Positions 1 through 8,679 of a DNA stretch of 64,000 nt are shown here, piece by piece. The stretch is from RYN-230 sp963834515 (lineage in GTDB: Bacteria; Actinomycetota; Actinomycetes; Streptosporangiales; Streptosporangiaceae). The stretch's first letter is position 1. Every line of letters starts with the position of its first letter. The notes beneath the pieces were generated by a model that saw only the letters and a list, made by a program, of their open reading frames with translations, ran no database searches and was not told where the DNA came from. The stretch covers positions 1,922,001 to 1,986,000 of the forward strand of contig CAWICB010000007.1 in assembly GCA_963834515.1 (NCBI GenBank). Reading direction: 5' to 3'. The position numbers were made by a program, and so were the translations under genes.

Positions 1-9
1 TATCGATAT

Positions 10-41
10 TAACGAGGATCGTAACTAACGAAAATCGTTAC
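10..41. promoter_or_regulatory. Two adjacent palindromic operator-like sites
   Basis: Two 16-base units stand head to tail at 10-25 and 26-41. The second contains TAACGA-AAA-TCGTTA, a perfect inverted repeat. The first is TAACGA-GGA-TCGTAA, with one mismatch. Such AT-rich paired palindromes in GC-rich DNA resemble operators of TetR or MarR family repressors. The regulated gene would lie to the left of the window or be lost. No promoter hexamers are assigned. Confidence 0.4.
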
Positions 42-593
42 GTCAAGCGCTGGCCATCCCGGCCACGCTCCTGCGAGCAGTCGCAGCGCCAGGTCCCGGC
101 CTGCGGCACGAGAAGACCCGGCCGGCACAACCCCTTCGTCCCCCGAGCGATGAGGGCCGCCGTGCTCAGCGCCGCTAAGCAGAGCGGGCTAATCTGCGTA
201 CGCTCACGGCAGTGATTGACACGCCGCCCTAGCGCGCCGAGTCGGCGATCAGCCGCCACGCCAGGCTCGAAGCTCGAGTCACGCTGGGTGACCGGACGGG
301 TCGGCGGCCTGGACACGAGATCCGCCTAATTGTTGGCAGGCGTTGCGGGGCCTGGCCGGGATGGCAGTGAGCCGGGGGTCGTAGCGTTGAGAGGTCCCCG
401 GTGGGCTTGGCTCTCGAACCGCCTGCTGGCCCCCCTTGGTGAGGGCTTGGCTTTTTAACGACGTGCCAGCGTGCCGGGGCCTCGCCGTGGCGTGGCTCAA
501 AAGAGGGGCGAGCGCCAATGCGATCCCTGGAATTAGGCGTGCCCGCCACGGTCTTCGTTCCCCAGGTCACGGGATAGGGAGGAGGTCATTGCC
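42..593. other. Non-coding stretch with the left end of the IS110 element
   Basis: No convincing gene is seen here on either strand; the open frames have no recognisable protein signature. The part next to the transposase start should contain the left end of the IS110 element. In IS110-family elements this non-coding flank encodes the bridge RNA that guides integration. I could not fix the exact end, because IS110 elements lack terminal inverted repeats and usually make no long target duplication. Confidence 0.35.
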
Positions 594-1871
594 GTGGTGG
601 CAGTGATGATCGGGATCGATCCGCACAAGGCCTCGCACACCGCCGTGGTGATCAGTGCGGCCGAGGAGCGGCTGGGCCAGCTGCGGGTGGGCGCCTCGGC
701 TGCCCAGGCGGACCGGCTACTGGCGTGGGCGCAGGCGTGGCCGGAGCGGACCTGGGCGGTGGAAGGCGCTGGCGGGGTGGGCCACCTGCTGGCCCAGCAG
801 CTGCTGGCGGCGGGTGAGCGGGTGCTGGACGTGCCACCCAAGCTAGCCGCCCGGGTGCGGCTGCTCGCGACGGGAGACATCAACAAGAACGATCCCAACG
901 ATGCCCGCTCGGTGGCGGTCGCGGCGCTGCGCTCCAACGATATCCGGGAGGCCCAGCGTGATGATCACGCGGCGGTGCTCAAGGTGTGGTCCAAGCGCTA
1001 CCGGGATCTGGGCCGGATCCGCACCCAGGCCGCCTGCCGGTTGCACCAGGTGCTGTGCGAGCTGATCCCTGGCGGCGTCAGCAAGGAGATCACCGCGAGC
1101 CAGGCCACGCACATCCTGGCATCGATCACACCCGCCGACGCGGTTGCGGCTGCCCGCTGCGAGCTCGCCGCCGAGCTCACCGGGGATCTGCGCGGCATCG
1201 ACGCCCGGCTGCGCGACACCAGGAAGAAGCTCGCCACGGCGGTCGCCGCAGCCGGGACCAGCCTGACCGGGCTGTTTGGGGTCGGCCCGGTCATCGCCGC
1301 CACGGTCGTCGGCGACGTCCGCCAGGTGTCCCGCTTCCCCGGCCGGGATCACTTCGCCGCCTACGACGGCACCGCGCCCATTGAGGTGTCGTCCGGGGGC
1401 CGGAAGGTCTACCGGCTGTCGCGGCGCGGCAACCGCCGCCTCAACCATGCCATCCACATGGCCGCGGTCACCCAGATCCGCTACCGGCACAGCCAGGGCC
1501 GGGCCTATTACGACAAAAAGCTGGCCGAGGGCAAGACCCCGAAAGAGGCGCTCCGCTGCCTGAAACGGCAGATCAGCGATGCCATCTTCGCCTGCCTCCA
1601 GGCCGACGCCCGGCGCGCCGCCACGGCGAAGAGCCCGGGAGGGCAACCGGGGAACCACTCTGCATCCAGGGCGGCCGGCTCACACCCCCGCCACCGGCTC
1701 TTCGGACAAGCCACTCCCGGGCCTGCCACCCACCCTACGACCGCCACTGCTGCCTTTCCCGCACCGCCGCCATCTCGTGCGAGCGGGCGGCCGGGTCAAG
1801 GACCGGGCGAAGCCCGGCCGCGCAGCGGCGCCCACAGGGCGTCCTCGACGCGGCCACCCGCGAGCCGATAA
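594..1871 (+). CDS. IS110-family DEDD transposase
   Basis: A 425-residue transposase of the IS110/IS116/IS902 family, which moves its element through a recombinase with a RuvC-like DEDD domain and a C-terminal serine domain. The N-terminus carries the first catalytic Asp in GIDPHKASH (residues 7-15). The C-terminal transposase_20 domain is seen around LTGLFGVGPVIAATVVGD, followed by APIEVSSGGRKVYRLSRRGNR, which holds the conserved serine region. The GTG start at 594 follows a GGGAGGAGG ribosome site; an ATG at 606 is also possible. The last 80 residues are a Pro/Ala/Arg-rich tail of low complexity, as seen in other actinobacterial members. The gene looks intact and stands alone. It could be confused with IS1111-type enzymes, but the long N-terminal domain fits IS110 proper. 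Confidence 0.9.
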   Translation: MVAVMIGIDPHKASHTAVVISAAEERLGQLRVGASAAQADRLLAWAQAWPERTWAVEGAGGVGHLLAQQLLAAGERVLDVPPKLAARVRLLATGDINKNDPNDARSVAVAALRSNDIREAQRDDHAAVLKVWSKRYRDLGRIRTQAACRLHQVLCELIPGGVSKEITASQATHILASITPADAVAAARCELAAELTGDLRGIDARLRDTRKKLATAVAAAGTSLTGLFGVGPVIAATVVGDVRQVSRFPGRDHFAAYDGTAPIEVSSGGRKVYRLSRRGNRRLNHAIHMAAVTQIRYRHSQGRAYYDKKLAEGKTPKEALRCLKRQISDAIFACLQADARRAATAKSPGGQPGNHSASRAAGSHPRHRLFGQATPGPATHPTTATAAFPAPPPSRASGRPGQGPGEARPRSGAHRASSTRPPASR

Positions 1872-2680
1872 TGCCTGCGGCCGGGAAAGGAACACGCCCG
1901 GGACACGGCAGCTACCGGGCCAGAGACCCCCCCGTTCCCGCATCACAGCAGCGCTCCCTCCCCCCTTGACCTTGAAACAAAGAGGCGTTCGATATGGGTG
2001 GCTGGTAGCTCTTCGGTGATCACCAACCTAGGCGGGCAGATCGTGGCGTTCTGTGCGCAAACTTCCCGACAGGGCCTGCCAGATCCGTGCAGAGGTCGGC
2101 GTGAATCTGACTTCAAGCGATGAGCGGAGCGCGACTCTCGCAGGGCCGCCGTTGCGTCCAGTCACTCCCACAGTCCGGCTGCCGTTCGGTCGATATGCGG
2201 ATGTTGCTGACCTCGCCGTCCCGGAGCCAAGTTTGTTCCACGCCACCTTGCGGCGGCGGACCCCAGCCTGCTGCAACCGTCCGTCAACATCCGTTGTCGT
2301 GGGCTGGCAGTCGGTGGCGATCGGTCACCCGGCCCCATCTGTTCGGACCGCGGCCCGTTCGGACCGCGTTGCCGAAGGCTCTCTTGTTGTTTCAGTGGAT
2401 GCGGCGTAGCTTCCCAGATTAGGGAGGTGTGCTCGTTTATCTGCGTGTAAACGAGATTGAGATTTCCCTTCCTGCTGCTCTGGACCTCGGTGGCGCCTAG
2501 CAGGCAGCCATGCCGAGGTGGCGTGTGGCAGCACCTGGCCTTCATCGGGCTCCGCTCCCGTCAGCGGCCAGCGAGTTCCGTTCTTAGTCTGCGGGATGGC
2601 CGTGGTCCCGCGGGCAACGTCGGCGGGCACCACCGAGGTCACTCAGCTCCTGCATGCTTGCGTGCCTGCGGGACTAGCCA
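1872..2680. other. IS110 right flank and gene-free spacer
   Basis: Just after the transposase, around 1966-1990, there is a CTTGACCTTGAAACAAAGAGG-like stretch similar to the right edges of actinobacterial IS110 elements, so the element probably ends near 1990. The remaining 700 bases to the DUF4389 gene show open frames on both strands, but none with a recognisable protein or a good ribosome site. I see no RNA gene here. Confidence 0.35.
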
Positions 2681-2693
2681 CAAGGAGGGCGTT

Positions 2694-3359
2694 ATGACCA
2701 CGGATCAGGGTCCGCATCCAGCTCAGTATCCTGTTCAGTTCGCCGTCGAGTACCCGGACCGGCCACTCAATCGGCTGACCTCGTTTTTCCGGATTTTTGT
2801 GGTCATCCCGATCTCGATCGTGCTCGGCACCGTTTCCGCCGCGACCTGGGAATCCGCGGGAAGCAACTCCACGCTCCACCACTCCACCATGTACTACGGC
2901 GCGGGTGCGGGTGGGCTGCTGTTCTTCGGCCCGCTGCTGATGATCTTGTTCAGGCAAAAGTATCCCCGGTGGTGGTTCGACTGGAACCTGGAACTGCAGC
3001 GCTTCATCAACCGGGTGTGGACCTACCTGGCCCTGATGAACGACAGTTATCCGTCCACCGACGACCACCAGTGGGTCGAGCTTGATTACGCCTATCCGGA
3101 CGCGGCCACCGACCTCAACCGGTGGCTGCCGCTGGTCAAATGGCTGCTGGCCATCCCGCACTACATCGTGCTTTTCTTCCTGGAAATCGCGGCGTTCTTC
3201 GCGGTGATCGTGACCTGGTTCGCGATCTTGTTCACCGGCCGTTATCCACGTGGCATATTCAGCTTCGTCGAAGGCGTGTTCCGCTGGCATAACCGGGTCG
3301 CCGCCTACGCGTTCGTCCTGGTCACCGATCGGTACCCGCCGTTCAGGCTGGCGCCATGA
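2694..3359 (+). CDS. DUF4389 membrane protein
   Basis: A 221-residue integral membrane protein of the DUF4389 family, function unknown. I start it at ATG 2694, which follows an AAGGAGG site at 2681-2687; the frame is open upstream to 2457, but that part has no ribosome site and no similarity. The order is a short cytosolic N-terminus with PVQFAVEYPDRPLNRLTSFFR, a membrane helix near residues 32-52 (FVVIPISIVLGTVSAATW), a second near 70-90, and a hydrophobic pair near 150-185 (HYIVLFFLEIAAFFAVIVTWFAI). It ends with FTGRYPRGIFSFVEGVFRWHNRV, typical of this family. It appears to be a single-gene unit. Family assignment is firm, role is not. Confidence 0.8.
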   Translation: MTTDQGPHPAQYPVQFAVEYPDRPLNRLTSFFRIFVVIPISIVLGTVSAATWESAGSNSTLHHSTMYYGAGAGGLLFFGPLLMILFRQKYPRWWFDWNLELQRFINRVWTYLALMNDSYPSTDDHQWVELDYAYPDAATDLNRWLPLVKWLLAIPHYIVLFFLEIAAFFAVIVTWFAILFTGRYPRGIFSFVEGVFRWHNRVAAYAFVLVTDRYPPFRLAP

Positions 3360-3528
3360 CCTGACACCGCAGGGCGATGAGGTATTTCGCCGATGGCGCT
3401 GCGGCGGCGCGGGTAAGTGCGCGACGTAGGCCTGCCACTGGCCTGGGTCACTCAGGTCCAACCCGGCCAGCCCGAGTGCCCGACCATCGAGCCTCGATAA
3501 CTCATCACTCCAGCCAAGGAGGGCGCCA

Positions 3529-3657
3529 TGCGGATCACAGCAACGAAAGAGCCCCGATGGACTCATTGAGGACGACGGCGCTCCTCGCTGGCGTCTTCTA
3601 TTTGAAGTGCAGTCATCCAAAGGGCCCGTGGTCATCCCGTTCATGCTGCCCTGAGCG
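3529..3657 (+). pseudogene. Remnant of a DUF4386 membrane protein gene
   Basis: A strong ribosome site (AAGGAGG, 3519-3525) precedes ATG 3529, but that frame closes at once. One frame over, from 3557, the sequence reads MDSLRTTALLAGVFYL, which matches the usual N-terminus of DUF4386 membrane proteins. After that the similarity stops and the frame ends at 3655. I read this as the 5' stub of a DUF4386 gene with an early single-base indel and loss of the rest. The identification rests on about 16 residues, so it is tentative. Confidence 0.4.
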
Positions 3658-3659
3658 GT

Positions 3660-4100
3660 AGCGACGGTCTTGCTGGCAGCCAAGTTCTGGCAGGCTGCGG
3701 CCCAGCCCCACTACCAGCGATCCGCAGGCCGATCTGCGCCCCGTCGCGGCAGGATATTCGGCCCGCGAGAGCGACAAATATTCGGCAGGGAACTCGGCGG
3801 GCCAGCGTTCCGATCACGCTCAGCCACTACGGCTGGTCTGCGGGCCGTCACGCGAGATCCGCCGTTCTGCGTGGAAGCTGGTCGGCATCACCGCATGTTC
3901 TTCTCATGCCCGAATGGTCGTTCTGCGCTCTGGGCCGAACGCGCCTGCGTCTGCGTGGCCGGGCTCGTCGTCCCTCCCGCGTTGCTGGCTGCTGTCGTTG
4001 CAAACAGCTGTCGTTCTGCCCGGCGCGTGGCGCCGGGCGCCCAAGCCGCGGGCCGGAATCTCGCGTCCGCCGTCTGATGCGTTCCGCCTGGCTGAGCCAA
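3660..4100. other. Gene-free stretch
   Basis: Between the DUF4386 stub and the MarR operator I see no recognisable coding sequence on either strand, no hairpin of note and no RNA gene. The open frames that exist are of the kind produced by high GC content. Confidence 0.3.
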
Positions 4101-4105
4101 GTTGT

Positions 4106-4134
4106 AGTGACCGATAGAGTCACTGCACAATAAT
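4106..4134 (+). promoter_or_regulatory. Putative operator/promoter of the MarR-ClC operon
   Basis: The inverted repeat AGTGAC (4106-4111) and GTCACT (4119-4124) lies just upstream of the MarR gene and is followed by an AT-rich CAATAAT at 4128-4134 that could serve as a -10 box. Its position suggests an operator for autoregulation by the MarR protein. This is inferred from symmetry and place only. Confidence 0.4.
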
Positions 4135-4166
4135 CGCAGTATGCGAGCAAAGTGACCGGAGTGACA

Positions 4167-4679
4167 GTGGCAGAGCACCAGGTAGACGAGGCCGCGGTGG
4201 ACGCGGTGCTGACGGCGAGCCGGACACTGGTCGCGGTGGCGACCATGTCGCTGGGCGCCGCGGCGGAGGACACCACGATCGCCCAGTACCGGGCGCTGGT
4301 GGTCCTCGCGTCCCGCGGCCCGCAGCGGATGGTGGACCTGGCCGCGGCGCTGGCCGTCACGCCCTCGACGGCCGGGCGGATGTGCGACCGGCTGGTCCGC
4401 AAGGGGCTGATCCGCCGGCAGCGGGCGCGGGCGGACCGCCGGGCCGTGCAGGTCTCCATCACCGCGGCCGGCCTGCGGGTTGTCAACCAGGCGACCGCGC
4501 GGCGCCGGGAGCTCATCGCCGGCATCTTGGGCAAGCTCCCGGCCCGGCAGCAGCCCGCGATCGCCGATGCGCTGCAGGCATTCTCCCGGGCCGCCGGGGA
4601 GATCCCCGACAGCCTGTGGCCCGCCGATCCCGCCGACCCCAAACCGGTGGATCCCGCTCACGCGAAGGGACGAGCATGA
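4167..4679 (+). CDS. MarR-family transcriptional regulator
   Basis: A winged-helix regulator of the MarR family, about 170 residues. The DNA-binding part is visible as MVDLAAALAVTPSTAGRMCDRLV followed by the wing KGLIRRQRARADRRAVQVSIT, the standard MarR recognition helix and beta-hairpin with the RADRR turn. GTG codons at 4152, 4161 and 4167 are possible starts; I prefer 4167 because GGAG lies 7 bases before it. The stop overlaps the next start by 4 bases (ATGA at 4676-4679), so it is translationally coupled to a ClC channel gene. The inverted repeat at 4106-4124 is a likely binding site. MarR control of a ClC protein may reflect acid or anion stress, but the ligand cannot be told. Confidence 0.85.
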   Translation: MAEHQVDEAAVDAVLTASRTLVAVATMSLGAAAEDTTIAQYRALVVLASRGPQRMVDLAAALAVTPSTAGRMCDRLVRKGLIRRQRARADRRAVQVSITAAGLRVVNQATARRRELIAGILGKLPARQQPAIADALQAFSRAAGEIPDSLWPADPADPKPVDPAHAKGRA

Positions 4680-6757
4680 CCGGCGGCATGCCGGCGCCCG
4701 CGCCGCAAGCTCTTCGGTGGACCGGGCGGGCAGGCGGCTGGCTGCGCGGCTCGCGGGGCGGGCTGCTGGCAGTCGCCGTGGTGGTCGGTGCCGGGTCGGG
4801 GCTGGGCGCGGTGGCGTTCCGGTACCTGATCTACTTCTTCACCTGGCTGGCGACCGGGCGTGTCCAGTTCGGCCAGCAGGGCCGCGTCCCCAGCACGCAC
4901 CTGCCGTGGCTCGGGCTGGCCTTCTTCGTGGTGATCCCGGTGATCGGCGGGCTGATCTACGGGCCGCTGATCTACCGCTACGCCCGCGAGGCCCGGGGCC
5001 ACGGAGTGCCCGAGGTGATGCTCGCCGTCGCCGCCGAAGGCGCCCGGATCCGGCCCCAGGTCGCCGCCGTGAAGTCGGTCGCCTCCGCTATCTGCATCGG
5101 GGTGGGCGGGTCAGTTGGCCGGGAGGGCCCGATCGTGCAGATCGGCTCCGCACTGGCCTCCAGTCTCGGCCAGTGGGTGCGCATGCCGGAGAACCGGCTG
5201 CGGATCCTGGTCGCCTGCGGCGCCGCCGGCGGCATCGCCGCGACGTTCAACGCCCCGATCACCGGGGTGTTCTTCGGCGTGGAGATCATCTTGCGAGAGC
5301 TGTCGGTCGAGGCGGTCTTCACCGTAATGCTGTCGGCGATGGTCGCCGACCTTCTCAGCCGCCAGTTCCTCGGTGATGCGCCGTTCCTGTCCGGGCTGCC
5401 GTCCGGGATCGCGCTGCATCACCTGACCAGCTACCTGCTGATAGCTGGCCTGGCGGTCGTCGCGGCGCTGATCGGGCTGGCGTTCGCGAAGATCCTGTAC
5501 GCGACCGAGGACCTGTGCGACCGGATCTGGGGCAACCGCCCGGAGTGGGCCCGGCCCGCGGCCGGCGGGATCGCGCTTGGGCTGCTGCTGCTCGCGCTCC
5601 CGCAGATGTACGGGGTCGGCTACCCCGTCCTGTACAAGGCCGTCGGCGGCAGCTACGCCCTGTGGTTCCTGATCATCCTGGCCGCCGGGAAGATCATCGC
5701 CTGCAGCCTGACCATCGGCATCGGCGGATCGGGCGGGGTGTTCGCCCCGTCGCTGTTCATCGGCGCCACCTCCGGCATGGCCTTTGGCGAGATCGCCCAC
5801 AATGTCATCGGCCCGGCGGCCGGGCAGCCCGCCCTGTACGCGGTCGTCGCGATGGGCGCCGTGTTCGCCTCCGCCGCCCGGGCGCCGCTGACATCCGTCG
5901 CCGGCGTGGTAGAGATGACCGGTGACTTCACTCTCACCCTGCCGGTCATGCTCGCCGTCGCCATCGCCACCGCCACCTCCCGCGGACTGAGCTACGGCAC
6001 CATCTACACCACCAAGCTGCTGCGCCGCGGCACCGACATCGACCGCGTCCCGTCCGCTGACCCGTTCGAGGACCTTACCGCCGCCGATGCGATGCGCCGC
6101 TTCCCGGCGCCGCTCGCTGCGGCGAGCGGGCCGTCCGGCCTGCCCGGCGCGCCGGCCGCTGGCCATCCGGCTCTGCCGGGACCGGTCACCCGCCAGCGCT
6201 CCCCGCAGGTGCTGTTCGCCAGCGAATCCCTCACCCAGGCCGTGCGCCAGCTGGAGCTCTACGGCCGCGACGGCCTGCCGGTCATCTCCGACGACGGCCA
6301 GCACCTGCAGGGCTGGCTCACCAGCCAGAACGTGCTACAGGCCGTCGGCCGCCAGATCAGCGCGGCCCAGGCCGGCACCGCGCAGCCACAGCCCGCCGCC
6401 GGACCCGCCCTGCCCGGCCGGCAGGATGATCTCCACCGGGCACCTACTCCGCTGGGCGGCTTCAAGGTCCTGGAGATCGCCATCACGGCCGGCTCACCCG
6501 CCGCCGGCCGCAAACTCGGCGACATCACCTGGCCGCCGGGCTGCGTCCCGGTCTCAGTACAGGACGCCCGCACCCTGCGCGACCCCGACCCCGGCGTCAC
6601 CCTGGCCCCCGGTGACCACGTCAGCCTGCTCACCCGCACCCAGCAGAGCACGCAGCCATCACCTCACCGCGCCGAGCCGGGCAGCCCGCCAGGCGACCAG
6701 CCCAACGATGCCCGGCCGGCCGCACAGGCACCGGGGCCCGAGGACAGCGACCAGTGA
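4676..6757 (+). CDS. ClC-family chloride channel/antiporter with CBS and C-terminal RCK-like domains
   Basis: A 693-residue membrane protein of the ClC family, moving chloride (or another anion) in exchange for protons or by channel flow. Selectivity-filter signatures are present: GGSVGREGPIVQ, whose Glu is the gating glutamate, then GGIAATFNAPITGVFFGVEI and IGIGGSGGVFAPSLF. The usual GSGIP segment appears as GHGVPEVM. After the membrane part come a CBS-like region around VLFASESLTQAVRQLELYGRDGLPVISDDG and a Pro/Ala linker. A final 70-residue domain resembling TrkA-C follows (FKVLEIAITAGSPAAGRKLGDITWPPGCVPVSVQ...GDHVSLLTR). The ATG at 4676 overlaps the MarR stop, so both are read from one mRNA. 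The extra C-terminal domain suggests regulation by a small ligand. Confidence 0.88.
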   Translation: MTGGMPAPAPQALRWTGRAGGWLRGSRGGLLAVAVVVGAGSGLGAVAFRYLIYFFTWLATGRVQFGQQGRVPSTHLPWLGLAFFVVIPVIGGLIYGPLIYRYAREARGHGVPEVMLAVAAEGARIRPQVAAVKSVASAICIGVGGSVGREGPIVQIGSALASSLGQWVRMPENRLRILVACGAAGGIAATFNAPITGVFFGVEIILRELSVEAVFTVMLSAMVADLLSRQFLGDAPFLSGLPSGIALHHLTSYLLIAGLAVVAALIGLAFAKILYATEDLCDRIWGNRPEWARPAAGGIALGLLLLALPQMYGVGYPVLYKAVGGSYALWFLIILAAGKIIACSLTIGIGGSGGVFAPSLFIGATSGMAFGEIAHNVIGPAAGQPALYAVVAMGAVFASAARAPLTSVAGVVEMTGDFTLTLPVMLAVAIATATSRGLSYGTIYTTKLLRRGTDIDRVPSADPFEDLTAADAMRRFPAPLAAASGPSGLPGAPAAGHPALPGPVTRQRSPQVLFASESLTQAVRQLELYGRDGLPVISDDGQHLQGWLTSQNVLQAVGRQISAAQAGTAQPQPAAGPALPGRQDDLHRAPTPLGGFKVLEIAITAGSPAAGRKLGDITWPPGCVPVSVQDARTLRDPDPGVTLAPGDHVSLLTRTQQSTQPSPHRAEPGSPPGDQPNDARPAAQAPGPEDSDQ

Positions 6758-7223
6758 GCACCGCCATCGCAGTGATGCCGGACGCGGCCCCGCATGCGCC
6801 TTGCATAACCAATCTCGTGACATTGCCGTCGGCGAAATGCCGGGCCTAAGCCGGAGGCCCGCCTGCAGCCATCCAGGGCTGATTCTGGGCAGATCTCCCG
6901 CATCCAGAACGGATTGTTCTGTGCGAGAGCGACGCCTTAGCGCTCTCGGCACGGCCGAGTACGGAATCGGCGATATGCGATGGTTCCGGAATGAATGACA
7001 GCGTCAGCCAGCTCACCCCAGCGCATTACAGCCACGCCGCAAAATACGAGTGAGTATGTCGGTTAGCGCATAAAGATACGTACACGCAACGCACTACTTT
7101 CGGCAGATTCGGTCGAAGGCGGCGCGTAGTGCCCGAATCCCGTATGTATCAACTGATGATCGTTGCGAAGCGCCGCGCCGGCCAGACACAAAATACCTGA
7201 CGACTCCTGCACCGCGCGTCGGC
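6758..7223. other. Spacer with one hairpin, no gene seen
   Basis: No coding sequence is supported. A hairpin with 8-base arms CGAGAGCG (6924-6931) and CGCTCTCG (6941-6948) sits about 170 bases after the ClC stop. It has no T-run, so at most it is a weak terminator. Confidence 0.3.
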
Positions 7224-7235
7224 CCACTATAGTGG
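7224..7235. promoter_or_regulatory. 12-base palindrome upstream of the TPR gene
   Basis: CCACTATAGTGG is a perfect palindrome about 50 bases before the start of the TPR/zincin-like gene. The TATAGT core could double as a -10 box. Its position fits an operator or promoter, but nothing else supports this. Confidence 0.3.
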
Positions 7236-7286
7236 ACGGGCATCTTGCCGTTCTCTAGCGGGCGCGGCCCGAGGCAGGAAACGATC

Positions 7287-8378
7287 ATGTGTCCCATGCC
7301 CGGAGATGATGTGGCACCCTCCGTTGTTCCAGGGCCCCGGCCGTCCCACCACTCCGGGCCTGGCTATGTGGCGAACGCCAAAGCGCCCGACTTCGAACTA
7401 GACGAGCCACTGAGAGGCGCCGCGGCACGATGGCTCAACCTTGTTCCCCCCGAACACCGCCATGAGGGCCGGGAATCGGCGGAGGATGCTCTGGGGACGC
7501 TGCGGGAACACACGCGCAGTTGCCCTGATCATCCGCTTGGGGCCCTGTGGGTGGCCCATCGCCACCTAAGGGACCCCGTGCCAGTGGTCCGGATCGCGTC
7601 GCTCGTGCTCGCCTCGGAGGCGCTGTGGTGGCTTGGGCATTTTGAGGATGCACGGAGGGCCGCCCAGGCAGCGGCCGACGTTGATCCGGCGTCTGCCCAG
7701 GCGCTGTGGCGCCTCGCGGTCGCGCTTTACCGCCAGGGCCGGTTCGAGGAGGGGGGCGAACGCCTCGATGACCTTCTGAAGGTGGCCAGCCGGTTCGCTC
7801 CTGCGTGGGCGCTACGCGGCCAGGTCAAGGTCTGGCTCGACGCGGGCAACCCTGAGGCGGGGCGGGCCGACTTCGCCGCTGCGGCGGCGCTGACCTCCGG
7901 TTCGGGTACCTGGGTGGTGCCGTACCGGATGGCGGGTGCTGACTTCCAGGCGCAGGCTGAGGCAGAGATCAGCGTTCATGACTCCGACACGGGCGCTTCC
8001 TCCGGCGGCCTTGTGGATGTGATGTTGCTGCCGGACAAGTCGCGGGTCAAGCGGGGCGTAGATCCGGATCGCCGGTGGCATCTGGAAGGGCCTAGCACTG
8101 GGGGCGGCGATTCGGACAGTTTGTTTCGCGGGCTGGGCGGGGACTTCGCTGCGGGAGCACGCTCGCGAGTCTCCTTCGGGAACAGGTTCGTTCTTTATCA
8201 GCGGAACATCGAGAACCTCTGTAAGGACAGGGCGGGTCTGTGCGAGGAGATCCGGAAGTCGGTGGCCGAGCTTTTCGACGCGGCTCTCGAGCCCCACGCG
8301 GCGACCGCGATCAAGGGTGCGCCTGAACAGCACGCCGAGGGGGCAAACGTCCCAGAGGATGAGGACAGCCAGCGCTAG
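7287..8378 (+). CDS. TPR protein with a C-terminal zincin-like domain lacking HExxH
   Basis: A 363-residue protein; I start at ATG 7287, preceded by GGCAGGAAACG, rather than at the upstream TTG. Residues about 70-200 form helical TPR-like repeats (ASLVLASEALWWLGHFEDARRAA, QALWRLAVALYRQGRFEEGGERL, PAWALRGQVKVWLDAG...AGRADFAAA). The C-terminal part reads DSLFRGLGG, then RFVLYQRNIENLCKDRAGLCEEIRKSVAEL. This follows the pattern of the small zincin_1 metallopeptidase family, whose members continue with a helix containing HExxH. Here that position is SVAELFDAALEP, with no zinc-binding His. If the comparison is right, the fold is kept but catalysis is lost. No operon partner is evident. The TPR part suggests a scaffold or sensor role; function is unknown. 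Confidence 0.6.
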   Translation: MCPMPGDDVAPSVVPGPRPSHHSGPGYVANAKAPDFELDEPLRGAAARWLNLVPPEHRHEGRESAEDALGTLREHTRSCPDHPLGALWVAHRHLRDPVPVVRIASLVLASEALWWLGHFEDARRAAQAAADVDPASAQALWRLAVALYRQGRFEEGGERLDDLLKVASRFAPAWALRGQVKVWLDAGNPEAGRADFAAAAALTSGSGTWVVPYRMAGADFQAQAEAEISVHDSDTGASSGGLVDVMLLPDKSRVKRGVDPDRRWHLEGPSTGGGDSDSLFRGLGGDFAAGARSRVSFGNRFVLYQRNIENLCKDRAGLCEEIRKSVAELFDAALEPHAATAIKGAPEQHAEGANVPEDEDSQR

Positions 8379-8466
8379 GCCCACAGGAATCACTCCCGCC
8401 CCCGTCCGCAAATGGGCAGGCCTGCCACATCCCAGCGCCTGAGTCAAAAGCAGGCGAGTCGGCTAA

Positions 8467-8580
8467 CGCTCGCTCATCATGCAATGGCGGATGGTTGCCG
8501 CGGATGGCCAGGGTGGCCGGGTGCTCGGGGCCCAGCACCCGCTCCTCGATGGGCAGCAGCGCCGCGAACTGGTCGCGGAC
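8467..8580 (-). pseudogene. Remnant of an NB-ARC-associated TPR gene
   Basis: Read on the minus strand from 8580, the frame gives VRDQFAALLPIEERVLGPEHPATLAIRG..., the signature of the TPR repeats found in actinobacterial NB-ARC/TPR proteins (usual form: LGPEHPDTLATR). The frame cannot be extended to a full gene on either side. It is about one repeat of a lost gene. Related fragments occur at 10910-11175. Confidence 0.55.
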
Positions 8581-8600
8581 GCCGGAATAAACCCGTGAGG

Positions 8601-8644
8601 CTCCTCATTATGAGGAGTAAGAACGTGAATCCGCTCATGATGAG
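8601..8644. promoter_or_regulatory. Twin operator for the MarR/MFS pair
   Basis: Two copies of CTCAT-N-ATGAG lie upstream of the second MarR gene. The first sits in a longer perfect palindrome with arms CTCCTCAT and ATGAGGAG (8601-8617); the second is CTCATGATGAG at 8634-8644. Their centres are 30 bases apart, about three helical turns, so two MarR dimers could bind the same face. This is a typical autoregulatory arrangement for MarR-controlled efflux genes. Confidence 0.6.
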
Positions 8645-8679
8645 GCGGGTCAGCGTCTGTGTACGCCGGAAGGGCAGTC

